Assembly: GCF_900114095.1 (NCBI RefSeq)
Contig: NZ_FORV01000004.1
Coordinates: 372,001-436,000, forward strand
Source of the DNA: Sphingomonas sp. NFR04
GTDB taxonomy: Bacteria; Pseudomonadota; Alphaproteobacteria; Sphingomonadales; Sphingomonadaceae
DNA: 64,000 nt
Direction: 5' to 3'
Under the pieces are notes generated by a model, which did not search any database, was not told where the DNA came from, and was given only the letters and a program-made list of their open reading frames with translations. Made by a program: the position numbers and the translations under genes. Shown here piece after piece: positions 39,601 to 44,055 of the stretch (positions are counted from its first letter, which is position 1; every line of letters starts with the position of its first letter).

Positions 39601-41484
39601 ACGATCACGATCACCTCGGGCGACGCCGCCAGCGCCGCGCTCGCCCAGACGATCAGCCGCGACACCAGCGGCGCCAATGCCGGCGCGATCGTCCAGCAGT
39701 TCGACGAGGCCAAGCGCCAGGAAATCGCCCAGGGCTTCCAGGCGGCGCAGACGCTGGCGGCGGAGACCACGGCGTTCCTGAGCCATCAGGCAGCCGAAGC
39801 CGAGAAATGGGCTGAAGAGCATCCGAACAGGGATCCCAAGTCCAATCCCTATGCGATCTGGGGTGCCGGTGGCGCCGGGCGGCTCGTGCTCACGGCGATC
39901 AACGGTGCGGCCGGATCGGATGTCGGCGGCTCGCTCACCGGCCTCGTGCAGGGAGCTGCGGTCAACGTGCTGCAGGGCCTTGCGACGAGCGAGGTCAAGG
40001 AAATCGCCGACAAGCTTCATAGCGAAGGTGCCCGCGCTGCGCTGCAGGGACTGGTCGGCTGTGCCGGCAGCGCCGCCGGGGGCTCGGGCGACTGCGCCAG
40101 CGGGGCGATGGGCGCTGCGGCAGCGGTTGTGCTGAACGATCTTCTCAAGACCGGGAAGACAACGGCAACCGACAAGGACGGCAAGCAACTGACGCTCGCG
40201 GAGCAGCAGGCGCGCGATACTCTGGTGGCGACGATCGTCGCAGCGGTCGCCTCCGGTGCGGGCTTGGATGCGCAGAGCGCGATGACGTCGGCACATCTTG
40301 AGACGCAGAACAATTCCACGACGACTCCGCTAGGGCTCTATAGTCCTGACGGGAAGCATGGTCTTCTAGTTGCGGATGTATACGAAAACGATCCAGCGTT
40401 TCAGGAAGCCGTGAAGAAGTTGGGCGGGCTGTCGGCGTTCGACAAGGTCAGTGCCTGTGCCAATGCCAAGGAACCGTGCACGCTGTCTGTCGATCAGCAG
40501 GCAGCGCTGGATGCCTATTCATTGGGTAACCAGAATCTTGTGGCTAAGCGGAGGGCAGAAGAAGCGGCCGCCGCTCTGGCGAAGTTGGCATCCCTTGGGT
40601 TTACTCCGGCGAAAGTCGAAGTTCTTGCTACTTCGCCCGGAGCTGAGTTTGCAGCCCGATATACGCCGCAATTGGGCGCGGCGATCAATGCCTTGACCAA
40701 GCTGAAGGGCCCCTATGGCAACGCGGCGATTGTAGGGGCAGGGCTCGGTTTGGGAGCTGCGTACCTCTACGTCGGGCTCAACACCCCGTCTTCGCCGAGC
40801 ACGATGACGCCTGTCGATCCGTCGGCGAAGCCAAACACGGAAACCCTGCCGGTAGCTACGCCGCTGCCCCCGCTGCAGGGCCTGCCGCCGATGCCGCCGC
40901 CCGATCTGCAGCTAAGCACGCCCATACCAAACCCGGACGACATCCGAACGCCACCGCTGGTGACGCCGATTGCGCCCCCCTTGTCTTATTTGCCTGGGTT
41001 TGGGTCTACGACACCGGTCGATCCCTCCCCCGCGCTGGCAAACGTCGCGCATGACCCGAATGCTGCTGCAGGCAGTCAAACTACGAGCTCGAATGGTAAT
41101 AATCAGCTAGATTGGTCGCGCATAAGCGGCCGCACTGGCGGCGATGCTGCTCACCATATCGTGTCGAATCATGGCAGCATAAGTTTGACAAAGCCGAACC
41201 AGGGAGTTTTTTACGGAGATCCGGTCGCCACTGTAGACGACGCTTGGAACACTGTAGTCAAAGCCGGTATTAAGCCGGTAACGATCGGCAACAGAGATGT
41301 TTATGTAGTTCCTAGGCCAAATTCCGGATATGCTGGCGGTATGGGCGGGCAGCTGCAAAATTACGATAATGTAACTCTAATTACGGAAGCTGGCAGCGCT
41401 CGTGTGGTTACGGCCTATCCGTCCGGAGCGACGCCTCCCCTTCCGAAGGATTACGAGTTTTTGTTTGGGAAAAATAAACCATGA
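27637..41484 (+). CDS. Giant TpsA exoprotein: filamentous haemagglutinin / CdiA-like contact-dependent toxin carrier
   Basis: The 4,615-residue secreted protein, start GTG overlapping the TpsB stop. A signal peptide ends near residue 36 (PARAQ). The TPS secretion domain follows (~45-260) with NPNL (111-114), NPAGI (152-156) and the Cys158-Cys161 pair. Then comes a very long beta-helix of ~20-residue repeats (GGALTLTA, ADVALTG types; to ~2,560), broken by a Gly/Ser/Pro linker at ~821-868. A non-repetitive, lower-GC island follows (~2,565-2,720), a Gly/Ala linker, the conserved block LGDGFFEALLVSREV and VAALTEPMVWYVQ (~3,005-3,080), haemagglutinin-type repeats (~3,185-3,920) and a pre-toxin region with a hydrophobic segment (~4,360). 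The last ~130 residues form a distinct toxin-like domain. It probably inhibits or adheres to neighbouring cells. Confidence 0.93.
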   Translation: MKTITVRTAPARARRGALRTLILAALATSALSPARAQTSAPVATPPLQPADSRTGLDVTPGGTPIVNIATPDASGTSYNVFTRMSVGKEGLIFANSPTTGNSAIGGFLIANPNLKDGRSASLILNEVTGGVRTTLAGPMEIFGQRAALVIANPAGITCDGCGFINTSRVSLAAAALRFGADGAFSGFRIADGGDVTVEGKGLLGGNVDYFDIIAAATHINASLYAKDLLVAGGSGTVDYASRSANAEGAGARTGVAIDSSVLGGMYANRIRLIGTGAGLGINLQGTVAALDGTLTITSDGAIALAGATASSDATIAARGGSVTLAGQTYAGGALSVSGQAIRQHGDFAGALGAVTFSAGGDVTLDPGSGVYAGLDANGAISGTGALWIDAAGTLDLGTATLASGGALRLDGDSVRQTTGGRFAGATVTLGTRGSQALAGTVSAAGDVALTGNAIDLAGSLVAGGAARLSAVGDLSIGGQVGANGALALAADTLRIGGSVGSNADLTLSAASALTATGTLQAQGALQLTAPSLRLSGTTAAGMGLRIIGTELALSGSATSLQAIEAKLTTLTLAAGAVLQSGAESRIDLGRLDNAGLIASDKDLTLVASGAVTNPGQIAAGGALRLSSGAGLVSTGLLQSGDALDVRVGGSASLAGTFYAGGRATLSAASLQSAAALSVQGDLAVAATGDVALATGSTTYAKGGMALSGGGISLQGALQSDATLDVRASQALALGGRATASGATTIDGATGAVLSGTLASGGALTLTAATVTIPGQILANDTVSITAGTDNLSLAGTIQAAKDVALTAAMRLRIGAEAPAGGGSGGSGGTPPSSLPGSGGSDAGSGAADGSSGSGSTPPPASGTPTADLALDLPSLGTTMAAAGSLASSGAVTLTADEIDIAGTIAAKGDLTALAAHVLTVRGTAWSDGALTAQAETLQVGSLASLAGAGPVAITVQNDVANLGTIASNGGAMSLGVGGALSNAGTLSAKTGLHVQAAGDMLSSGTLSGGSLAIDARDVTFTGATVGTSGVAITGRTLSLASGSDTQSGGALALTSSAATTLAGKLLATGTLSVDATGPLAIGAAADVQAGGAASFRSLDALTGADGSKIAGGGTLRFSGTTLALAGTIAGNDTLALAADAAMTLSGTTTALGDITASAGSADIAGSLASAGKLSLTAGATTLGAESTVQASGALTLSTASLAANGTLLAGGNLALTGAGDMRVAGTIAVGAVDAQGQVTSVGDLSITAGGALQLAAASSATGAVGLAGQDVTLGGTLVALRTLTVDAVTLTTTGDAKANGAVTLAARGDVTLGGTVTGLGGIDVSSGGALVQNAALASNAGLRLSAAGMLRHGGTSSALDLVSLQGAGLSLGGTIRGNDRLTLTSTTGDVALVQGGQASALQVELHSAGAVTVAGMLAAAQSLAADSAGAFTVQAQGVLQAGTTAVDGQVTATGAMTLTAGGAFTHAGAIGATGGLSLTAQQLSSSGSLSAGADLMLVAGEASIGGSLVGLGAVSVRTTAGGLDLAGTVEGRNVDIAASGDLAFGSASRVTAYGTGSEGLLTLASTGAIRALGVLASNNDVSVTAAGDLHLGADRTGGDAARALSTLGAVTLKAGGALVNDGSVAAGRSLSLTAQRLTSANLAAGEGIVADIAGSATLGGLSSARDIALTAGGDVALLRGARLETLGDLRLTAGGALSNGGAITAGSTIAGAPAGNITLTSAAGLTSTGAIVANNGAVTLAGTSVALGGALDQGGGVYAAGVLTLNTAAVTLLDGAQAISNADFRYTGTSLTLGAGSLLQSNRNLGVALTGGSYRSGGSLVALGDLTLGVVGGGIDTLAGSGIFAGGSGASAGGGSLTLSADTISNAGSIVATASAGGVGGDATLTAATLTAGGLVHADRTLGVTASNVTVTGTAEAGAAINWSIPALTVASGGSLKSVGNVTLSGMRFSNAGTVATGGALTIGTSGDLASSGTFSASGAIDLASGANLTLAAGSQTWAGEALSTPAIASGNVSLRGVTVASLGTLSATGTLSLTADSVTVGGSNVANGNLSVAGFHGGAPSLTVNGGATLATYLGDAMLGSLSSLNLQGALTATNGGVSLNAGATSIGAGGRLAAGRDVTITTSGGGELSIEGRLVASNNLKLVDGTLMVGAAGLVQAGHDVDFTSNNAFIGSGAASINGVGYAVDGMPISARIAGKVSAGNDLRMTLSGAVIADGSAQLVATNNLTLTAGNFLLGARYVRDGAGNAVQLGVIAGGDLNLTANGGGVMLDGSVQAGRSLTVGAGGEIRSTGAAQFVAGASLSLTGSSLNLAGYNSGQNLVTLRAGGDITLSGATASNGRVTIAASTAMVTGSGSITVHGGAGNATGVGRDIGGSANLDIQTGGNFTNQGSLWSDGVVFLKSAGGSIVNDARGANGGITAATIVTQTDAGAFANAAGAFKADNAGLFLGGDFNNSGSFAPSGNYWISAANIRNSGLLATSGNLTLQAAGELYNVGTIYAGNRLTLTAGGALTNDYVGDNQGNGSHGLILAQSDITITAHDVANLSATIQSLGGGVQIALTGGSLSNVIKNLSLTGGGAGGDVELYENGIYMAEWTAMYRKYGSSTWREMVGAEDVSSVQDGGDTLVITTTFPDAGGGASGHTFVKKYKASENVLNYLTGTSSISAASNISINGGRDVINQNSSILAGGNISISASGNASNISDLLIKVAGNGSAQNSILPGAPTVIRAGGTVTIKAGKVANIANNLIGTDSYTASQLVEHAAPGAPGAGAPGTGSAGNGASASASGAGGVSGGVVSAGGVSATGRGGASGLAGKGQGGLAVSVAALAGGGSVDAARRTKDGLSVRDLSGVSAGAAGELSGLGTGNIQGAQVVGQVRDGAGGAAAIGLGNQTIGGGALGAGGVAGPMRPGASAIVPGLVAGLNGSGAPTLANQAFGSFLGGFLASFNLTGNAPSLFTYNTNPASGPLFSSNPALSSEAALYDSKWFFDRVSPDRATTYTRLGDGFFEALLVSREVQAQSGQAQLSQFGSALDQYQGLLKNAEKAQAGLGLQLGVALTAEQVAALTEPMVWYVQSKVEGQDVLVPVVYLAANDAKAISAGALIAGNNVSITASGGITNSGTLQAKDIVSLAAKGGDIVNASGATITGGSVIADAERDILLAGGSTIRADGGVTLQAGRDLVTTTVSSTSHSATSSYQDSRHWSNSATTTEQITGASIAAGGNLLLQAGGDMTLIAATLSAGGAAALGAGGNLSLGGTGATTTTTQSDRTGKYSNASSTTTSTEFVGTSVTAAGPVTLAAGAALTITGSSVKTTDKATGDITLYGGQGVAIVSAEETATLESRAQTGKKSNTTTSATSTTNQLSAIDAAGDLTLLSPGAVNIAGATVTAGGALGVDVGSLTLSGVVDTVDARVDTSSKKSGLFSSTTKHTSTTTHDETAVASTLSGDTGTVTASGAVTITGANLVATNGLTLVAGGPVTIGTLATTDTEQSSSSVKKSGFSLGGGGLFVGVAKTSTTGSTTDVTQAGSVVGTQAGDLAIVSGGALGITGSTVAAGGDVLLKGASVSIANALDVRDTTQTTKTSSVGVTIGVQSQLLQSVGNLADMAQLASSTGNDRVAAVAGLAGGMAAVNAYQAGEDLASTINKGTGDLGVSVGATFGISKSSSTNTTHDETVVGSAVNGQNVTIVANGTGATGTIDVRGSTVDAKGNLTLAANGAITLAAATEEDRQSGNAKSSGFTLGVTSEIKLNKNGDNVSGLDKLSPTISVGLSSSNSTYTGTQVTNIESVLTAGGTATLVTPGALGLDGAIVSGGKVVVDAGSLAIASRQDTSTYQSSSHSASVGASFAFGTGQVSVSGNLSNGKQNGDFASVVEQAGIYAGDQGFTIHVGGDTSLIGAVIASTADPSKNSLTTGTLHASDLENRETWDASQTSIGGGIGGIKAGKDGQASQQGATPLSGLPIKGIGTVTATPPMAMGASGDQSGTTYSAIANGTITITSGDAASAALAQTISRDTSGANAGAIVQQFDEAKRQEIAQGFQAAQTLAAETTAFLSHQAAEAEKWAEEHPNRDPKSNPYAIWGAGGAGRLVLTAINGAAGSDVGGSLTGLVQGAAVNVLQGLATSEVKEIADKLHSEGARAALQGLVGCAGSAAGGSGDCASGAMGAAAAVVLNDLLKTGKTTATDKDGKQLTLAEQQARDTLVATIVAAVASGAGLDAQSAMTSAHLETQNNSTTTPLGLYSPDGKHGLLVADVYENDPAFQEAVKKLGGLSAFDKVSACANAKEPCTLSVDQQAALDAYSLGNQNLVAKRRAEEAAAALAKLASLGFTPAKVEVLATSPGAEFAARYTPQLGAAINALTKLKGPYGNAAIVGAGLGLGAAYLYVGLNTPSSPSTMTPVDPSAKPNTETLPVATPLPPLQGLPPMPPPDLQLSTPIPNPDDIRTPPLVTPIAPPLSYLPGFGSTTPVDPSPALANVAHDPNAAAGSQTTSSNGNNQLDWSRISGRTGGDAAHHIVSNHGSISLTKPNQGVFYGDPVATVDDAWNTVVKAGIKPVTIGNRDVYVVPRPNSGYAGGMGGQLQNYDNVTLITEAGSARVVTAYPSGATPPLPKDYEFLFGKNKP
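41098..41484 (+). other. C-terminal toxin-type domain of the TpsA protein
   Basis: From about residue 4,488 the protein changes completely: repeats end, a proline-rich linker precedes it and base composition drops in GC. The domain contains AAHHIVSNHGS, KPNQGVFYG, NRDVYVVPRP and ITEAGSARVVTAYPS. A conserved His-rich start, a KPN segment and a terminal VVTAYP strand are reminiscent of small BECR-fold (EndoU/colicin-D-like) ribonuclease toxins on polymorphic toxins; that assignment is inference. A TpsA C-terminus of this kind is normally paired with an immunity gene directly downstream, as here. Confidence 0.6.
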
Positions 41485-41705
41485 TCGAAATCGATAACTT
41501 TGGAGAATGTGCCGTATGCAGGCAAGGAATATTATTCGCCGCATTTAGTCCATCCGAGCGAAAGGTGGTAATCGCTTGCGATGATTGTGGTTCTCAATGG
41601 AACTCTCCAGATGAAGCTTCATCGTATAAGCTCGCGTTAGTGCATGAGCTTTCTGATATTCGAGTTGCAAGCGAAGATGAGGTTGCAGACGCAGGATGGT
41701 CATAG
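41481..41705 (+). CDS. Candidate immunity protein, 74 residues, zinc-ribbon-like
   Basis: The ATG overlaps the TpsA stop codon (ATGA). The small acidic protein has two Cys pairs, Cys-Ala-Val-Cys near residue 10 and Cys-Asp-Asp-Cys near residue 33, spaced as in a zinc ribbon, followed by an acidic helix (ALVHELSDIRVASEDEVADAG). I recognise no named family. Position, size, acidity, low GC and translational overlap all fit the cognate immunity protein of the TpsA toxin domain, as CdiI is for CdiA; this role is inferred from context only. Confidence 0.62.
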   Translation: MIEIDNFGECAVCRQGILFAAFSPSERKVVIACDDCGSQWNSPDEASSYKLALVHELSDIRVASEDEVADAGWS

Positions 41706-41751
41706 ACTTGTTTCGAATGAAATTTGTAAAACTCAAATATCTGGCCACACC

Positions 41752-41820
41752 GCCACACCGCGACGTGGAACGCGATAGGTCTGCGCGAGGTGATCGTCTC
41801 GGGTGGAAAGGTGATGATAG
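41752..41820 (+). pseudogene. Decayed fragment A of a TpsA pre-toxin copy
   Basis: Read in one frame, this stretch gives GLREVIVSGGKVMIA, matching GLDGAIVSGGKVVVDA of the intact TpsA at about 39,036-39,083, with matching upstream context (ACCGCGACG). It has no start and runs into unrelated low-GC sequence. It is best explained as a relic of a second, displaced haemagglutinin 3' end. Confidence 0.6.
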
Positions 41821-42040
41821 CTTCTTTATTGTAATCCTAACTCCCCCGAAGAGGTGGGGAGTATGGTGAGCGATTCACACGAGCTCTATGCTACCTGTTC
41901 TTTGTTGATAAAGATGGTGGTTTTGATTTACCTCGTGAATTATGCTTTTCTAAATAACAACACCTGAATAGGTCATTTTTAAATTTGTATCTTATATTTG
42001 ATTATTAACAATTTGACGATTGCCGAGTAAAAAATCTTTT
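41821..42040. other. AT-rich gap without a gene
   Basis: About 220 bases of low-GC DNA with stop codons in all frames. No promoter, hairpin or repeat could be assigned with confidence. Composition is unlike the chromosome on either side and matches the end of the TpsA gene, pointing to the same foreign origin. Confidence 0.4.
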
Positions 42041-42208
42041 ATGAATAAGCGAGTGTTAGCCGCATTTTTGATTATATTAGTAATTATGAAAAGAATTTTC
42101 ATAATAAAATGCGATATCGATTACGCAGGGAGATATTGGCGCGTTGTAACTATTCTTATGCACGAATTGGGATGCTGGGATAAATTTAGTTGTCCTGCGC
42201 CAGCTTGA
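42041..42208 (+). CDS. Small low-GC ORF with one hydrophobic segment, possible orphan immunity protein
   Basis: A 55-residue ORF beginning MNKRVLAAFLIILVIM, a basic start and a single membrane helix, then a short polar tail with three cysteines (KCDIDYAG, GCWDKF, SCPAP). There is no clear ribosome-binding site. I do not recognise it. Low GC and the position between two TpsA relics suggest a leftover of a toxin/immunity cassette; it may not be expressed. Confidence 0.35.
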   Translation: MNKRVLAAFLIILVIMKRIFIIKCDIDYAGRYWRVVTILMHELGCWDKFSCPAPA

Positions 42209-42311
42209 ATGGATCGATAAAGCGCTAGAAAATGGCGAAGTTCATCGCTTCGGCCCCGATCACAACGCGCATAGCACGACGCTGCATTGGGCAAAGGCCA
42301 TCGGCAGCTGG

Positions 42312-42833
42312 ATGCTTTCCGGGAGCGACAGCAGCTACGAATGGCTTCTGGCCCGCTGCTTCGAAGAAGCGCGGTGGCGCTTCCCCGAGCGCCCCTGGCC
42401 GGCCAACGAGATCGTCCGCGGAGGACTGGACGACGATCTCGCGTTCACGCTCGGAGCGGGACCGCATGCCAAGGTCGAGTTCGGGCCCGAGAACGACATC
42501 TACAGGGCCGGCATCAAGATGTACGAGCGATGGACCGGCAAGTCCGGGCCGGTGAAGCTTGGCGGCACACGCAAGCCGCGGGACTTCGGCTATGCCCTGT
42601 GCCGGCACTATACCGCCATCCAGTCCTTCGACGAAGACGCGCTGGTCGCGGCGGGGCGCAAGATGCTGCGCGCCCATCTCCAGGAGCGGTGGCTCGGCAG
42701 CGGCCAGTATATCCGTGCGGCCACCTGGCGCAAGATCGTCCATCATCAGCTTGGGCGTGAAGCCGATCCGCGCCAGTGCATCCTGCGCGCCTATGACGAC
42801 ATGCCCGACGTCGCCCGGCCAGCGTTCGTCTAG
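42312..42833 (+). CDS. Hypothetical protein, probably 5'-truncated; immunity-type candidate
   Basis: The first ATG is at 42312, but the same frame is open and protein-like from 42150, reading LEWIDKALENGEVHRFGPDH and on without any ATG, GTG or TTG, so the original start appears lost. The 173 annotated residues are soluble and helical, rich in Trp and Arg (SSYEWLLARCFEEARWRFPE, then GGLDDDLAFTLGAGP and AATWRKIVHHQLGRE). I cannot name a family. GC content returns to normal at about 42,210. Placed between relics A and B of TpsA, it resembles an orphan immunity gene left after loss of its toxin. Confidence 0.5.
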   Translation: MLSGSDSSYEWLLARCFEEARWRFPERPWPANEIVRGGLDDDLAFTLGAGPHAKVEFGPENDIYRAGIKMYERWTGKSGPVKLGGTRKPRDFGYALCRHYTAIQSFDEDALVAAGRKMLRAHLQERWLGSGQYIRAATWRKIVHHQLGREADPRQCILRAYDDMPDVARPAFV

Positions 42834-42842
42834 CTTCTGGCG

Positions 42843-42985
42843 GCCGAACAGGCCCTTGCGATCACGACCGGCGGCAACACCGCGCGCACCGGCGCGGTGA
42901 TCGCCGGCACCGCGGCGCCGTCGAAGAACCGCGTGGCCACGGGCAGGCTTCACGCCCGCGACCGACACCCGACAGACCTGCAACG
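42843..42985 (+). pseudogene. Decayed fragment B of a TpsA pre-toxin copy
   Basis: In one frame the stretch reads TGAVIAGTAAPSKNRVATGR then LHARD, against IGAVIASTADPSKNSLTTGT then LHASD in intact TpsA (39,309-39,383); the DNA matches closely over about 75 bases and more weakly upstream (GCCGAACAGG versus GTCGAGCAGG). It ends without a toxin domain. A second relic of a duplicated TpsA 3' region. The remaining ~160 bases to luxI hold a lux-type box and no gene. Confidence 0.72.
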
Positions 42986-43070
42986 GGCCGCCGCACAAGC
43001 GCCGCCGCGCGCGCAGCTTCGAGGCCGTCGCTTGCGATAAACCCCTGAAAACAGATGCCTCTCGTCCAAA

Positions 43071-43088
43071 CCTACCAGATCTGGGAGT
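43071..43088 (+). promoter_or_regulatory. Candidate lux-type box upstream of luxI
   Basis: CCTACCAGATCTGGGAGT is centred on AGATCT with a perfect 10-base palindrome CCAGATCTGG and further partial symmetry (CTACC / GAGTAG). It has the 18-base size and AGATCT core of the TraR box and ends 58 bases before the luxI start, the normal place for an AHL-activated promoter. Confidence 0.6.
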
Positions 43089-43146
43089 AGGCGCAGAGCC
43101 GTGTAACCCCGATTGTGCGCCGCAGCGAACACGACGAGGGGCGGTC

Positions 43147-43788
43147 ATGATCGACTTGGTAACGTGGCAATCGGCGCATCTGTTCGGCGACGCGCTCGCC
43201 GATCAATATCGCTTCCGGCATGACCAGTTCGTCGTCCGGTCCGGGTGGAACGTCCCGCACTTCGACGGCATGGAATATGACCAGTTCGATACGCCCGCCG
43301 CCAAATATCTGCTGTGGCGGGACCATGCCGCGCGGGTGCGCGGGATGGTGCGGCTGCTCCCCACCACGCGCCCCTACATGACCGAGACGCTGTGGCCGGA
43401 ACTCGCGCCCGAGGAGGGGCTGCCGCGCGCCGCCACGGTCTGGGAGAATACCCGCTTCGCGGTCGACCGCGCGCTGCCGGCGCCGCTGCGCAGGACGGTG
43501 ACGAGCGAACTCATCCTGGCGTCGCTGGAATTCGGCGTCGCGCACGGGATCGAGCGCTATCTGCTGATTTCGCCGCTCTGGGTGTTGCGCGGCGGGCTGG
43601 CTGCCGCCGGGTTGCCGCACCGTCTGTTGCAGCAGACCGACGCGCTCGGCCGGTGGCCGGTGGCGAGCGCCTATGTGCCCGTTTCCCCCCAGATGCTGAT
43701 GATCGCGCGGCAGCGCGTCGGCGTGCACCACCGCGTGCTCGCCGATGCGCACGGCGCGGCCTGCCATCGCGCCGTGCAGGCGGCCTGA
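43147..43788 (+). CDS. luxI: Acyl-homoserine-lactone synthase, LuxI family
   Basis: LuxI proteins make AHL signals from S-adenosylmethionine and an acyl-ACP. The 213-residue protein has all the family's invariant residues at the normal positions: Arg24 and Phe28 (YRFRHDQF), Trp34, Asp45 and Asp48 (EYDQFD), Arg69 (GMVRLLP), and Glu100 and Arg103 (WENTRF). The acyl chain length cannot be read from sequence. GAGGGG precedes the ATG by 4 bases and a lux-type box lies upstream. A small ORF starts 2 bases after the stop and an NRPS and a glycosyltransferase follow on the same strand, with a luxR-type gene convergent at the end, so this is a self-contained quorum-sensing cluster. Confidence 0.95.
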   Translation: MIDLVTWQSAHLFGDALADQYRFRHDQFVVRSGWNVPHFDGMEYDQFDTPAAKYLLWRDHAARVRGMVRLLPTTRPYMTETLWPELAPEEGLPRAATVWENTRFAVDRALPAPLRRTVTSELILASLEFGVAHGIERYLLISPLWVLRGGLAAAGLPHRLLQQTDALGRWPVASAYVPVSPQMLMIARQRVGVHHRVLADAHGAACHRAVQAA

Positions 43789-43790
43789 CC

Positions 43791-44012
43791 ATGCACGTCC
43801 CGCAACGCCGCAAGATCGCCAGCCGTCTGGCCGAGGCGCTGCGATACCTGCAGCGCGAAGCCAGGGCCGCCGCTCTGGACGAGGTGGCCGCGGCACTCGC
43901 GCACGCAGAACGATCCGCCGGCGGCGCGTGCCGCCCGGATGCCGGCGCATCCATCGATCATCCGGGCGCGGCGCCGGCACCGGTCTCCGATCGGGCGAAG
44001 CGGCCTTCGTGA
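43791..44012 (+). CDS. Small ORF between luxI and the NRPS, hypothetical
   Basis: A 73-residue ORF starting 2 bases after the luxI stop and ending 43 bases before the NRPS start. The first ~42 residues could form basic-amphipathic helices (RRKIASRLAEALRYLQRE, then an alanine-rich helix); the rest is proline-, alanine- and glycine-rich. It is unlike MbtH proteins, which are the usual small NRPS partners. It could be a regulator of the AHL system or an accessory of the NRPS, or not be translated. Confidence 0.5.
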   Translation: MHVPQRRKIASRLAEALRYLQREARAAALDEVAAALAHAERSAGGACRPDAGASIDHPGAAPAPVSDRAKRPS

Positions 44013-44055
44013 AGCGATTTCAGAGAATTGGGGCATGAGAAGGGGGAGAGACGGG

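Noticed and set aside
42559..42900. 113-residue frame overlapping the orphan ORF in another phase
   Set aside because: The other phase (42150-42833) reads as ordinary protein, while this one is Ser/Arg/Pro-rich shadow.
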